Shown here piece by piece: positions 14,148 to 22,590 of a stretch of 24,616 nt of DNA (positions are counted from its first letter, which is position 1; every line of letters begins with the position of its first letter). This DNA is from an uncultured Eubacteriales bacterium (GTDB taxonomy: Bacteria; Bacillota; Clostridia; Christensenellales; Aristaeellaceae), in NCBI GenBank assembly GCA_900553265.1, contig USDD01000034.1:1-24616 (forward strand), read 5' to 3'. Below the pieces are notes generated by a model that worked only from the letters and a program-made list of their open reading frames with translations, was not told the DNA's origin and did no database searches. Both the position numbers and the translations under genes were made by a program.

Positions 14148-15351
14148 TGAGCCCATCCTCCAAGTTGAAATACGCATACGCAATCCCCTTCTCTACCGCA
14201 TACTGCTCGGCATAAGAGGAAGGCTCGACTGCCAGCGTAAGCGCGTCGCTGAGCTCAAACGCCCACTCGCCGATAGCCGTTACGCCGCCGGGAATTGTGA
14301 GGCTCGTCAGGGCTTCGCAGTCGCTGAACGCCCAATCTCCAATGGCGGTTACGCCGTCGGGAAGTTCGACGCTTGTCAGGGATATACAGTTGAAAAACAC
14401 ACCCTCCTCGATGGCGGTTACGCCCTCCGGAATTTCGATGCCCGTCAGCGCTCTGCATGCGGAAAAAGCGTTCCCGCCAATGCTGTTCACGCTGTCGGGA
14501 AGCTCGATGTCCGTCAACCTTGTACAGTTGTCGAACGCATACTCTCCAATACAGGTCACACCGCTGGCCATTTCGACGCGCGTCAGGGATTCGCAGAAGC
14601 GAAACGCAGCGACGCCGATCGCTGTAACGCTTCCGGGAATTTCGACGCCCGTCAGCGACAGACACGAGTCGAACGCCCGATCTCCAATAGCGGTTACGCC
14701 TTCAGGGATTTCGACATCTGTCAGAGATGTACAGCAGAAAAACGCCCCGCAGCCGATAGCGGTTACGCTCTCCGGAATTCGGACGCCCGTTAAGGATGTG
14801 CAGCTGTTAAATGCGTAATCACCGATTATTTTTATTCCGTTGGGGATTTCATACTGTGATTCCAAAAGCCCCATAGGATAGCAAATCAGCCGTCTGTCAG
14901 GCCTTGAAACCAGAGCGCCCTCAACCGTCTCCAGCGCAGCTGAAGAGGCCGCCACGCGGATACTGCTCAGGCGGGTACAGCAGGCAAAGGGGTTCGCGCC
15001 GACCTGCGTCACGCTGTCGGGAATCTCGACGCCCGTCAGCGATTCGCAGCTGTGAAACGCGCACTCGCCAATGCGGCTCACGCCGTGGGGAATTACGATG
15101 CTCGTCAGGGTTGTACAGCCGATAAACGCATAGTCACCGATGCTGCTCACGCGCCTGCCGTCCAGTTCCTCCGGGATGCTCAGTTCTGCTGCGCTCCCGT
15201 GATAACCGGTAATGCTCGCGGTTCCGTCCTCCAGCAATACATAATCATAATCCCCGCATGAGAGCTCCTGCGTCCCCGCCTCGCTCTCGCCGAGGACGCA
15301 GGAGCAGCCCAGCAGCGCAAGAATCAGCACTGACAGCAGCCATTTCCTCAT
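14140..15351 (-). CDS. BspA-type leucine-rich repeat (LRR_5) surface protein
   Basis: This is a 403-residue exported protein. The N-terminal signal contains LLGC (Cys16), a passable lipobox, so it may be a lipoprotein. From about residue 70 to 380 there are some twelve 23-residue repeats of the form IGxxAFxxCxxLTxVxIPxxVTA. The third is interrupted by an odd segment (AASSAALETVEGALVSRPD and on to IPNGIK), a usual feature of such proteins. No other domain is seen. BspA-like repeats generally bind proteins or host surfaces; the ligand is unknown. AAGGGGAG precedes the ATG. It lies 51 bp after the DUF3783 gene and overlaps the GNAT gene. Confidence 0.9.
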   Translation of the reverse strand: MRKWLLSVLILALLGCSCVLGESEAGTQELSCGDYDYVLLEDGTASITGYHGSAAELSIPEELDGRRVSSIGDYAFIGCTTLTSIVIPHGVSRIGECAFHSCESLTGVEIPDSVTQVGANPFACCTRLSSIRVAASSAALETVEGALVSRPDRRLICYPMGLLESQYEIPNGIKIIGDYAFNSCTSLTGVRIPESVTAIGCGAFFCCTSLTDVEIPEGVTAIGDRAFDSCLSLTGVEIPGSVTAIGVAAFRFCESLTRVEMASGVTCIGEYAFDNCTRLTDIELPDSVNSIGGNAFSACRALTGIEIPEGVTAIEEGVFFNCISLTSVELPDGVTAIGDWAFSDCEALTSLTIPGGVTAIGEWAFELSDALTLAVEPSSYAEQYAVEKGIAYAYFNLEDGLNG

Positions 15352-15402
15352 CGCCGTTCTCCCCTTCTCATTCCGCCGGGAATGGGTCTGAAAACGCCCC
15401 TG

Positions 15403-15795
15403 TCACTCCTTCGAATGCGCGGCCTGTCCATAGCGCATGGCCTCGTGCTCCCGGCGCAGCTCGTCGTGCAGCTGCACCGACGACCACTCCATGTTCGTCG
15501 GCGTGAGCACCGCCTTGAGGCCCACGCCGGGCAGATGCGCGGCGCGGATCTCCTGCAGAAACTGGTTCAGCAGCTTGCCGCCAAAGTGAACCATGACCAT
15601 CATCTCGTCGGCGAAGGGCTCGCCCTCAGCCGGCGTGCCCGTGGGCTCCATCAGCCCGGCCAGCGCGCCCACCGGCTCGGCCAGCTCCGCCGGCGCGACA
15701 GTGCGCACGCGGATGTGCAGCTTCAGGCAGATCAGCCGCAGCCGCGACCCGTTTCGGTTGTCCAGATTGTACAGCAAAACCAGCGGTGCGTTCAT
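15403..15795 (-). CDS. DUF3783 family protein
   Basis: This is a 130-residue protein of unknown function found widely in Clostridia. The opening MNAPLVLLYNLD, the middle EMMVMVHFGGKLLNQFL and the signature GLKAVLTPTNMEWSS near the end match the family as I know it. No signal or membrane segment is seen. AGGAG lies 8 nt before the ATG, and only 11 nt separate it from the DUF4432 stop codon, so it is cotranscribed with it. Confidence 0.78.
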   Translation of the reverse strand: MNAPLVLLYNLDNRNGSRLRLICLKLHIRVRTVAPAELAEPVGALAGLMEPTGTPAEGEPFADEMMVMVHFGGKLLNQFLQEIRAAHLPGVGLKAVLTPTNMEWSSVQLHDELRREHEAMRYGQAAHSKE

Positions 15796-15806
15796 GCTTT
15801 AACTCC

Positions 15807-16859
15807 TCATGCGCGGGGCGCGCTTTTTTTCAGCTGCTCGATGATTTTTTCGTCCTCGGTCAGCTCCAGCGAGACGTTGAATTCCCGGGTCTGTCCCGGC
15901 TCCAGATAGGTCAGCATGCCGTTTTCCCGGGCCTCGGCGCGGCTGACCACGCCCGACGTGGTGGGCTCCAGCCCCAGCGCGTACTCGCCCGCGCGCATGC
16001 ACTTCCACTCGCACAGCAGCGGGAACACGCTCTTGTCGTAGCGGATCACCGCCGCCAGCCCCAGCTTTTCGTTGTGCAGCATGGCGAAGGCCTCGCCGTC
16101 GCGGGGCTCAAGGTGATAATAGCACTGCTCCTCGCGGCCCACCTCGGGCGCTTCCATCACGTCGTAATTGCCCATTCCCTCCCGGGCGAAATCCGTGCGC
16201 GGCTCCACCTTCGCCGAGGTGGTGTACACGCGCGCGCCCTCGTCCAGCATGGGATAGCCGAAGTTCATGTGATACACCATCATCAGCGGCGCGGTCTGAA
16301 AGCCCTGATTCTCCACCACATCGCGGATGTGCAGGCGGTTCTCCTCCGTGTCCAGCGTCAGCTCGCGCCGAAGCAGCAGGTTCGCGCCGAACACCTCGGC
16401 CTCGCGCACCTCGCCCACCACGCGCAGCTTCAGCGCGTCGCCGTCGCAGATGGTCTCATAGGCCACCCTGCCCGCGGGCGTGTTGTCGAAGGGGCCGTGC
16501 AGGCCCAGCTCCTCGCCGCCGTCGCGGCAGGGGCTTCCGGCGTGGCTCAGCCCGCAGGTGGTCAGCATTCCGCCGTAGAACTGCTTCAGGAATCCCGACG
16601 CGCCCTCCTTCTGATACAGCGCCGCCGAGCGCAGCCCGACCTTGTTCATCAGGCCGATGTTCACGCCCCTGTAGGACAGATAGGGAATGTCCAGTCCCCG
16701 GTCGGCCAGCACCGTCAGCTCCATGCCGCGCCCGTTGCGCAGCTCCAGCGCGCGCATGCCCTTCGCCGGGCCGTCGTTGAACACCACGTCCCGCACGCCG
16801 CACAGCGCGTCCGGATCGCCGCAGCGCTTGCGCAGCTCGAAAAGCTCCGATTTCTTCAT
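15807..16859 (-). CDS. DUF4432 / aldose 1-epimerase-like protein
   Basis: This is a 350-residue galactose mutarotase-fold protein. Its features are RGMELTVLADRGLDI, GLHGPFDNTPAG, VYHMNFGYPML and GLEPTTSGV with the Glu at the usual catalytic place. Members of this family probably isomerise or bind sugars; the substrate is unknown. The ATG at 16859 has GGGGGAGG upstream; the open frame runs further but through the promoter. It is the first gene of the minus-strand operon DUF4432, DUF3783, LRR, GNAT. It is divergent from the M18 peptidase gene. Confidence 0.82.
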   Translation of the reverse strand: MKKSELFELRKRCGDPDALCGVRDVVFNDGPAKGMRALELRNGRGMELTVLADRGLDIPYLSYRGVNIGLMNKVGLRSAALYQKEGASGFLKQFYGGMLTTCGLSHAGSPCRDGGEELGLHGPFDNTPAGRVAYETICDGDALKLRVVGEVREAEVFGANLLLRRELTLDTEENRLHIRDVVENQGFQTAPLMMVYHMNFGYPMLDEGARVYTTSAKVEPRTDFAREGMGNYDVMEAPEVGREEQCYYHLEPRDGEAFAMLHNEKLGLAAVIRYDKSVFPLLCEWKCMRAGEYALGLEPTTSGVVSRAEARENGMLTYLEPGQTREFNVSLELTEDEKIIEQLKKSAPRA

Positions 16860-16899
16860 CCAGATTTCCTCCCCCGCTCGCGTTTTTTTCGTTACAATT

Positions 16900-16928
16900 A
16901 TTATAATTCCAAACGCGCGCCGCGTCAA
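16900..16928 (-). promoter_or_regulatory. Promoter of the DUF4432 operon
   Basis: On the minus strand TTGACG (16923-16928), a 17-bp spacer and TATAAT (16900-16905). The -35 lies 16 bp from that of the M18 promoter facing the other way, so the two may influence each other. Confidence 0.85.
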
Positions 16929-16944
16929 CCGCCATTTGCGCGCC

Positions 16945-16973
16945 TTGTGCCCGGCGCGGCGAGGGTGTATAAT
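16945..16973 (+). promoter_or_regulatory. Promoter of the M18 peptidase gene
   Basis: TTGTGC (16945-16950), a 17-bp spacer and TATAAT (16968-16973), 31 bp upstream of the ATG. Confidence 0.78.
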
Positions 16974-17004
16974 GAAACCAACCAAATCTCAGGAGGGAAT
17001 CCCC

Positions 17005-18312
17005 ATGACGCAGCTTGCCCGGAACTTCATCGATTTCGCCCGCCGCTCGCCCACGGCCTTCCACGCCGCCGAGGCGATCTGCGCCTCCCTGCGCAAAAGC
17101 GGCTTCACCGCGCTGAACGAGCGCGAGCCGTGGAGCCTCGTCCCCGGCGGAAAATACTTCGTCACCCGCAACCGCTCGGCGGTGATCGCCCTGACCATCC
17201 CGGCCTCGGGCATGACGCATTTTCAGATCGTCGCCAGCCACGGCGATTCCCCGGCGTTCAAGCTCAAGCCCGCGGCGGAGGAGACCGTGCTGGGCCATTA
17301 CGTCCGCCTGAACACGGAGAAATACGGCGGCATGATGATGTCCACGTGGCTGGATCGCCCGCTGTCCATCGCCGGCCGGCTGCTGGTACGCGACGGCGGC
17401 GGCGTGTCCACGAGGCTGGTCGACCTCGACCGCGACGCGGCGCTGATTCCCAACCTGCCCATCCACTTCAACCGCGAGGTCAACGACGGCTACAAATTCA
17501 ACGCCCAGACCGACATGCTGCCCGTGTTCGGCGACGAGACCGCCGCGGGCAGGCTGGCCGAGGAGCTGGCCGCGCTGGCCGGAGCGAAGGTCGAAAGCAT
17601 CGTCGGCAGCGACCTGTTCCTCTACGACCGCACGCCCGGCCGCGTCTGGGGCCCCAGCGGCGAGTTCTTCTCCTGCGGCCATATCGATGATCTGGAGTGC
17701 GCCTACACGTCGCTTCAGGCCTTCCTCGCCGCCGAAAACGCGCGCCAGATCAACGTGCTGGCCGTGTTCGACAACGAGGAGGTAGGCAGCGGCGCCAAGC
17801 AGGGCGCGGACTCCACCTTTCTCGGCGACGTGCTGGCCCGCACCGCCGCCGCGCTGGGCGCCGCCGACGCGCAGTTCCGCGCCGCCGCGGCCTGCAGCTT
17901 CATGGTCTCCGCCGACAATGCCCACGCCGTCCATCCCAACCATCCCGAAAAATACGACGCGGACAACCGCGCTTATTTGAACGGCGGCGTGGTCGTCAAG
18001 CACAACGCGAGCCAGAAATACACCACCGACGGCGTGTCCGAGGCCATCTTCGGCATGATCTGCGCCGCGGCGGGCGTACCGGTGCAGCATTTCGCCAACC
18101 GCTCGGACGTCGCCGGCGGCTCCACGCTGGGCAACATCGCCAACGCCCACGTCTCCATGAACACGGTGGACGTCGGCCTGGCTCAGCTGGCCATGCACTC
18201 CGTCTACGAAACCGCGGGCACGAAGGACGCGGAATACATGGTCGCCGCCCTGAAGAAGTTCTACGAAACCGAAATCGTCATGGAATCCGACGGCAGCTAT
18301 CGCCTGAAGTAA
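17005..18312 (+). CDS. M18 family aminopeptidase
   Basis: This is a 435-residue cytoplasmic zinc aminopeptidase that removes N-terminal (often acidic) residues from peptides. Metal and catalytic motifs are all present: His79 and Asp81 in SHGDSP, HIDD (226-229), Glu258/Glu259 in DNEEVGS, Asp304 in SADNAHA, and His398 near the end. The length suits the family. AGGAGG lies 8 nt before the ATG. It is a single gene with its own promoter and terminator. Confidence 0.94.
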   Translation: MTQLARNFIDFARRSPTAFHAAEAICASLRKSGFTALNEREPWSLVPGGKYFVTRNRSAVIALTIPASGMTHFQIVASHGDSPAFKLKPAAEETVLGHYVRLNTEKYGGMMMSTWLDRPLSIAGRLLVRDGGGVSTRLVDLDRDAALIPNLPIHFNREVNDGYKFNAQTDMLPVFGDETAAGRLAEELAALAGAKVESIVGSDLFLYDRTPGRVWGPSGEFFSCGHIDDLECAYTSLQAFLAAENARQINVLAVFDNEEVGSGAKQGADSTFLGDVLARTAAALGAADAQFRAAAACSFMVSADNAHAVHPNHPEKYDADNRAYLNGGVVVKHNASQKYTTDGVSEAIFGMICAAAGVPVQHFANRSDVAGGSTLGNIANAHVSMNTVDVGLAQLAMHSVYETAGTKDAEYMVAALKKFYETEIVMESDGSYRLK

Positions 18313-18329
18313 TTCCACCAAAAACAGAG

Positions 18330-18368
18330 GAGCCGCCGCGAACCCATCCGGGTTCGCGGCGGCTCTTT
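18330..18368. terminator. Bidirectional terminator between M18 and SH3 genes
   Basis: Perfect 16-bp arms at 18330-18345 and 18350-18365 (core GAGCCGCCGCGAACCC) with loop ATCC. The plus side has only TTT; the minus side has CTCTGTTTTT. The stem is strong enough to serve both convergent genes. Confidence 0.88.
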
Positions 18369-18376
18369 GCTTCCGC

Positions 18377-19105
18377 TTACTTCAGCTTGGTATATCTCGA
18401 GGACACCCAGCCGCTGTTCACGCGATACCACACCACGCCGCGGCTGTCCTTCCGGCTCTCGCCGGCGTACTTCACCGCGTCGCCCTTATAGAGCGTGCCC
18501 ACCTTGCGGCCGCTCAGGCTCGGCTCGCTGCGGACGAACACGGACTTTGCCGTGACGACCACCTTGCTGGACGCGGAAGAGGATGAGCCGCTGTACGCGT
18601 CGCGGAGCTTTACGTATTTGGCGCAGATCCACACGGAGCCGCCGCTGGTGCGCACATTATACCACTTCAAGCCATTGCCGTCGGTCTTGCTCCGGTTCAG
18701 ATAGACCGCCGTATCGCCCTTCTTCAGCGAGCCCACCCTGCGGCCGTTGGGCTCCGCGCGCAGGTTGACGGACCGGGCGGTCACCTCAACCACCTGCGTG
18801 TAGCTCACCTCTCCGCCCTCGCACAGAGAAGCGTACTTCGAGGATACCCATCCGCTGGTCTTGGAGTTCAGCTTCACCTTGTACCAGATCACGCCGCGGC
18901 CATCCTTGCCCGTCGCCTCCAGATAGGTCAGCTTCGCGCCCTTCTTGGCCGTGCCCAGCGAGCGATACTCCAGTCCCGCGCCGGCGCGGACGTTCACATT
19001 GCCCGTGGTCTTGACATAGGTCTCCGCCAGCGCAAATCCCGCAAACGCGCTCATCACGATGGCCACCGCCAGCAGCAGCGCCACCTTCGCCCAAGTCTTC
19101 TTCAT
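18377..19105 (-). CDS. Secreted protein with three bacterial SH3 domains
   Basis: This is a 242-residue exported protein. A signal peptide ends AFALA at ~28. Three SH3b domains sit at about 29-93, 105-167 and 183-242, each starting with VNVRAG / VNLRAEP / VFVRSEP and ending in (S)GWVSSKY or VWICAKY. A short Ser-rich linker (171-181) precedes the third. There is no enzyme domain. Such proteins usually bind cell wall; the partner enzyme is not obvious nearby. The start at 19105 has a G-rich site (GGGGGG) ~8 nt upstream, not a classic GGAGG. I could not find a firm promoter. Confidence 0.88.
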   Translation of the reverse strand: MKKTWAKVALLLAVAIVMSAFAGFALAETYVKTTGNVNVRAGAGLEYRSLGTAKKGAKLTYLEATGKDGRGVIWYKVKLNSKTSGWVSSKYASLCEGGEVSYTQVVEVTARSVNLRAEPNGRRVGSLKKGDTAVYLNRSKTDGNGLKWYNVRTSGGSVWICAKYVKLRDAYSGSSSSASSKVVVTAKSVFVRSEPSLSGRKVGTLYKGDAVKYAGESRKDSRGVVWYRVNSGWVSSRYTKLK

Positions 19106-19254
19106 CCATTCTGCCCCCCCAATCTCTTTCCCCATAAAATTCGAAGTCGAACGGCGGATCCGCTCCGCTCACTCTCAACTATATATTTGGACGTGCCCAC
19201 GCTCCCGCGAGTTCCCAAAATTCCCCATCCATGTCAAAAACTTTTTCCCTGTCC

Positions 19255-19283
19255 AAAAAAACGGCGGCTGCCGCTTCGGCCGT
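19255..19283 (-). terminator. Possible terminator of the MtaA-like gene
   Basis: On the minus strand ACGGC...GCCGT (19261-19265 with 19279-19283) is followed by seven T residues. The stem is short and the loop can rearrange, so it is only a fair candidate. Confidence 0.42.
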
Positions 19284-19303
19284 CAAACCTGTATTCTTCC
19301 TGC

Positions 19304-20317
19304 TCAGCCCAGTTCCTGAAGCGCCTCGGCGATGGCGAGGACGTTCTCGATGGGCGTATCGGTGGGCAGCTCGCAGCCGGGCATGAACATGGCCCTCTGA
19401 TTGCCGACCTTCTTCGCGCATTCCAGAATGGCTTCCTTCGTGTGCGCCGCGCCGCAGCTGTACACGTCGGCCACGGGGTCGATGTTGCCGTTGAGAATGC
19501 AGCGGCCCTGCGCGGCCTCGATGGCCTTGGGGAAATCCACGACGTGGTCCACGTCGATGATCTTCGCTCCGCTGAGGCTGGAATAGGGCAGAATGCCCAG
19601 CGTGTTTCCGCACATGTGCAGACGGCCGACGATGCCCTTCTCGGCCATGTGGCCGAAGATGCGCCTGTGGCGGGGCAGCACGAGCTCCTCATACATGGCC
19701 GGAGAGACCAGCGAAGCCACCGGGTCGGCCACGTAGGCGTACTTCACGCCCACCTCGGCCAGACGATCGACGAAGTCCAGCGTCGTCTCGGTCACGATGT
19801 CCAGCAGCCTGCCCACCAGCTCGTCGTCGTCGAACATGTCCACCATCAGATTCTCCACGCCGCGGATGTTGCCCGCCACGGTCATGGGGCCGACGGCCAG
19901 CACCATGGGATCCACGTCCGGATCTCCCACGGTGGCCTCGGCGGCCTTCACCAGATCGTACAGGCGCGGAATCTCCACGGTCTTCAGAGGATGCAGCTTC
20001 TCCACCTCGGAGATGTCGTCGAGGGCATACTCCACGGCGGTGGGCAGCTTGTCGGGGGAGAACTTCAGCTTCGTACCGTAGCCCTCGGCCTCGCGGGCCA
20101 GATCGGAGGCGATCTGAATGAAGTCCAGCTTCATCTCCCGGGCGGCCACGCGGGCGGCCTCGGCCATCTTCTGCCAGTCCCTGCAATAGACGTCCACGCC
20201 CATGCCCGCGCCGTCGTTGGCATAGCGCGCCACGGCGCTGCCGACGATGGTCAGGTTCGGGCGGCGATCCACGGGTTCTCCGGCCAGATAAGCGGCCAGT
20301 CTCTGCCTGGAATTCAT
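19304..20317 (-). CDS. UroD-family methyltransferase, MtaA/CmuA-like
   Basis: This is a 337-residue cytoplasmic protein of the uroporphyrinogen decarboxylase fold. It has the Zn site of the corrinoid:CoM-type methyltransferases: His234-x-Cys236-Gly and Cys315 in MPGCELP. It also shows GPMTVAGN and ILNGNIDPV. This supports methyl transfer rather than haem synthesis, since the arginines and Asp of true HemE are not seen. No corrinoid protein gene is nearby, so the substrate is unknown. The ATG at 20317 was chosen for GAGGAGG 6 nt upstream; an earlier ATG abuts that site. It has its own strong promoter, overlapped by an inverted repeat. Confidence 0.85.
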   Translation of the reverse strand: MNSRQRLAAYLAGEPVDRRPNLTIVGSAVARYANDGAGMGVDVYCRDWQKMAEAARVAAREMKLDFIQIASDLAREAEGYGTKLKFSPDKLPTAVEYALDDISEVEKLHPLKTVEIPRLYDLVKAAEATVGDPDVDPMVLAVGPMTVAGNIRGVENLMVDMFDDDELVGRLLDIVTETTLDFVDRLAEVGVKYAYVADPVASLVSPAMYEELVLPRHRRIFGHMAEKGIVGRLHMCGNTLGILPYSSLSGAKIIDVDHVVDFPKAIEAAQGRCILNGNIDPVADVYSCGAAHTKEAILECAKKVGNQRAMFMPGCELPTDTPIENVLAIAEALQELG

Positions 20318-20355
20318 ATTCATCCTCCTCATTCGTTCGCAAAATAACTGCTCTC

Positions 20356-20384
20356 ATTATAAAAGATCGCCCCGGCAAAGTCAA
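20356..20384 (-). promoter_or_regulatory. Promoter of the MtaA-like gene
   Basis: On the minus strand TTGACT (20379-20384), a 17-bp spacer and TATAAT (20356-20361), 39 bp before the start codon. Confidence 0.85.
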
Positions 20385-20391
20385 TTGCCGG
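20372..20391. promoter_or_regulatory. Inverted repeat centred on the -35 (operator or weak terminator)
   Basis: CCGGCAA (20372-20378) and TTGCCGG (20385-20391) flank exactly the six bases of the -35. It may be an operator. Read as RNA from the upstream GNAT gene it forms a ~10-bp stem (with one G-U) followed by GATCTTTT, so it could also be that gene's terminator. Confidence 0.55.
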
Positions 20392-20424
20392 AGCGAAAGT
20401 GGGCAACAACCTACCAGCGCATTC

Positions 20425-20952
20425 TCAAGAATTTCCAACAGACGCGCCGTCCAGCCGCAGCTGACGGAGCACGCCCTGATAATACGGCTCCTCGCAGCAC
20501 TCGCCGACCCGGCAAAAGCCCCGTTTTTCATAATAGTCGTTCAGAAACGCGCTGTCCCGGGCGCAGTCCAGCCGCAGGGCGCGCTTGCCCAGCTCCGCCG
20601 CCCGCTCCCGCAGACGATCCAGCATCACGCCGCCCGCGCCATGACGCGCGACGGAGCTCGCGAAATTGTGGATGTACCACGCGCTCTCCGGCGGAAAATC
20701 CGCCCAGCGCGGATCCTCGTCCAGCAGCACCGCCGCGGCGGCGATCTCGCCGCCCTCCTCCAGCACGTACAGCCTTCCGGCCTCCAGCTGCTCTCCAAAA
20801 TACGCCCTCGGATACGCCTCCAGATAACCATTATTGTTCCACTGCCGCAGCCCGACCCGATCCATCCACGCAACACGCTCCAGAATCAGCCCGTACGCCG
20901 CATCCAGCTCCCCCGGCTCCGCTCGGCGAAGAATCGCCTTCCGACCATCCAT
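20425..20952 (-). CDS. GNAT-family acetyltransferase
   Basis: This is a 175-residue cytoplasmic N-acetyltransferase of unknown substrate. It shows LRRAEPGELDAAYGLI, GLRQWNNNGY, IAAAAVLLDEDP, the degenerate acetyl-CoA loop VARHGAGGVMLDRL (where R-x-x-G-x-G is usual) and LRLDCARDSAFLNDYYEKRGF, a typical C-terminal half. The ATG at 20952 is preceded by GAGAAGG, 9 or so nt away. No clear promoter is visible in the long gap upstream. Confidence 0.82.
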   Translation of the reverse strand: MDGRKAILRRAEPGELDAAYGLILERVAWMDRVGLRQWNNNGYLEAYPRAYFGEQLEAGRLYVLEEGGEIAAAAVLLDEDPRWADFPPESAWYIHNFASSVARHGAGGVMLDRLRERAAELGKRALRLDCARDSAFLNDYYEKRGFCRVGECCEEPYYQGVLRQLRLDGASVGNS

Positions 20953-21344
20953 TCCTGCACACCTTCTCTCCCATCCTCGCGTCAAACGCGCAGCTCCCGT
21001 GCATTTCGCCTGTCCGCGCCGCCGATTCCGCACATCCTACGCGTTCAGCTTTCCACGCTGCCAGCGCAAGTGTCTCACGGCTCCATCCCGTTCCCGCCGT
21101 CTGCACAAGCCCCTCCGGCACGCTCCGCCGCCCGCGGCTCCATTTCCGCGCAAACGCCTTAGAACGTCTCCGGCGCACTGCGCGAAACATCCCATACGTT
21201 CCGCACCTCCGTTCGCGCACAGAGAGTCCCGTCGACCCAAGTCGGACATGCCGGAGCAGCCCGCCCCGCGCCCCTCTTCACACGATGAGCGCCCCGCCCC
21301 TCCGGGCAAAGCGCTCCGCTTTCCTGTTCTCTCCCCGCCGTCGC
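20953..21344. other. 392-bp gene-free GC-rich stretch
   Basis: No ORF with family likeness, RNA gene or clean terminator is seen. It has GC-rich boxes such as GGCTCCAT (twice, 21079-21086 and 21137-21144) and CACGCTCCGCC, which loosely recall the tandem repeat at 5211-5413. A GAGCGC/GCGCTC pair (21287-21292, 21311-21316) could form a stem but lacks a T tract. It may be a decayed gene or a degenerate repeat. Confidence 0.4.
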
Positions 21345-22472
21345 TCAGCCGATGACCTCGCGGAAGCGGCGGCAGTAATACTGCACCAGCTCGAACTTCG
21401 CGTCGGGCGCGATGCGGTGATCCGGGCAGGGAATGTATCCGCCCAGCGCCACCAGCGACTTCAGCCGCTCGATTTCCGCGTCCACAGCGTCGCGATCATG
21501 GGCGAACACGCGCTTGTCCATGCCGCCCACGCCGCGCAGCGTCGGGCCGTACAGCTCGCGCCACTTGCGGATGGACGCGTTCCATGTGCCCACCTCGATG
21601 GGAAACATGGTGTTCACGCCGTTCTTCAGCCACACGGGCACCAGCAGGTCGATGCAGCCGTCGCAGTCCACGCTCACGATGTTGATGCCGTGCCGGTTCA
21701 CCAGCTCGGTCAGGCGCCTGTAGTGCCTGCCCACCAGCTCGTCAAATACCTCGGGCCGCACCAGCGGGCCGTTCTTGAAGCAGATGTCCTCCCAGAAATG
21801 GGCGTATTCAAAGCGGATGCCGTATTCGAGGATGCGCTCGGCCAGCCGATAGCACAGGTTGCCCACGGTGTCGATGATCTCCACATAGAGATCCTCGTCG
21901 TCCACGGCCAGATACGCCAGCTCCTCCACGCCCAGCATGTTGCGGATGTTGCCGTACAGGCTTCCCAGATGCAGGCCCATGGGCAGGTCACGGGCCGCGT
22001 CCTCCCGCTTGAGCCGCTCGAACAGCGCGCGGTTGATGCGCTCCTCGGAATACTGCAGCTTCGGCAGATACAGCTTCTCCCACGCCTCACGATCCTTCAG
22101 CGAGGTTCCGATCTCCGCGGGAATGCTGACGATATTGTCGTTCACGCGGACGATCAGGCCCTCGGGATTGCGAATGATCCTGGAGCCGTCGGGGCATTCC
22201 TCCAGCACCTCGGTCTCGAACGCGGGATACAGCCCGGTGTTCGCGCCGGGGCAGGAATTCCAGTTGAAGTCGAAGCCCAGCGCGTCCATGATGCGCCGGT
22301 CGGCCGCGCCGCCGTCGCCCTCGCGGCGGTAGCCCTGCGCGTCCTCAAGGCTGATATGCCCCTCCTGTGCCCACTTATCCAGCGTCTCCACCCAGTAGCC
22401 GAAGGCCACCACGGGCATCCGGTCGACCTCGCGTCCGTGCAGAATCGCGTCCACTCGCTGTCGGTTGTTCAT
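21345..22472 (-). CDS. UroD-family protein without the MtaA zinc motif
   Basis: This is a 375-residue member of the uroporphyrinogen decarboxylase fold, opening with MNNRQRVDAILHGREVDRMP as is usual. In place of His-x-Cys-Gly it has VSVDCDGC (267-273), and near the end GGYIPCPDH (344-352). Other features are GVNTMFPIEVG and LRGVGGMDKR. This pattern belongs to a large, mostly uncharacterised branch common in gut Firmicutes that lacks HemE's decarboxylase role. GGAGGG lies 12 nt before the ATG. It is 118 bp downstream of the mutarotase-like gene and probably cotranscribed with it. Confidence 0.83.
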   Translation of the reverse strand: MNNRQRVDAILHGREVDRMPVVAFGYWVETLDKWAQEGHISLEDAQGYRREGDGGAADRRIMDALGFDFNWNSCPGANTGLYPAFETEVLEECPDGSRIIRNPEGLIVRVNDNIVSIPAEIGTSLKDREAWEKLYLPKLQYSEERINRALFERLKREDAARDLPMGLHLGSLYGNIRNMLGVEELAYLAVDDEDLYVEIIDTVGNLCYRLAERILEYGIRFEYAHFWEDICFKNGPLVRPEVFDELVGRHYRRLTELVNRHGINIVSVDCDGCIDLLVPVWLKNGVNTMFPIEVGTWNASIRKWRELYGPTLRGVGGMDKRVFAHDRDAVDAEIERLKSLVALGGYIPCPDHRIAPDAKFELVQYYCRRFREVIG

Positions 22473-22590
22473 TTTTTTAATTTTCCCTCCATTTTTTGCC
22501 GCGCGGCCAGCCACGGCCGCGCGCTGCCTGAAAAAATATAAAATTCGTCGTCACGCCCACCGGCGAGGATTTCCCCCTCTGATTTTCCCT

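Noticed and set aside
14210..15140. Regular ~69-bp periodicity in DNA
   Set aside because: It is the coding reflection of the 23-residue leucine-rich repeats, not a separate tandem DNA element or CRISPR array.
16456..18321. 621-codon minus-strand frame across the M18 gene and the divergent promoters
   Set aside because: Runs through both promoters and lacks any recognisable domain; M18 motifs are on the plus strand.
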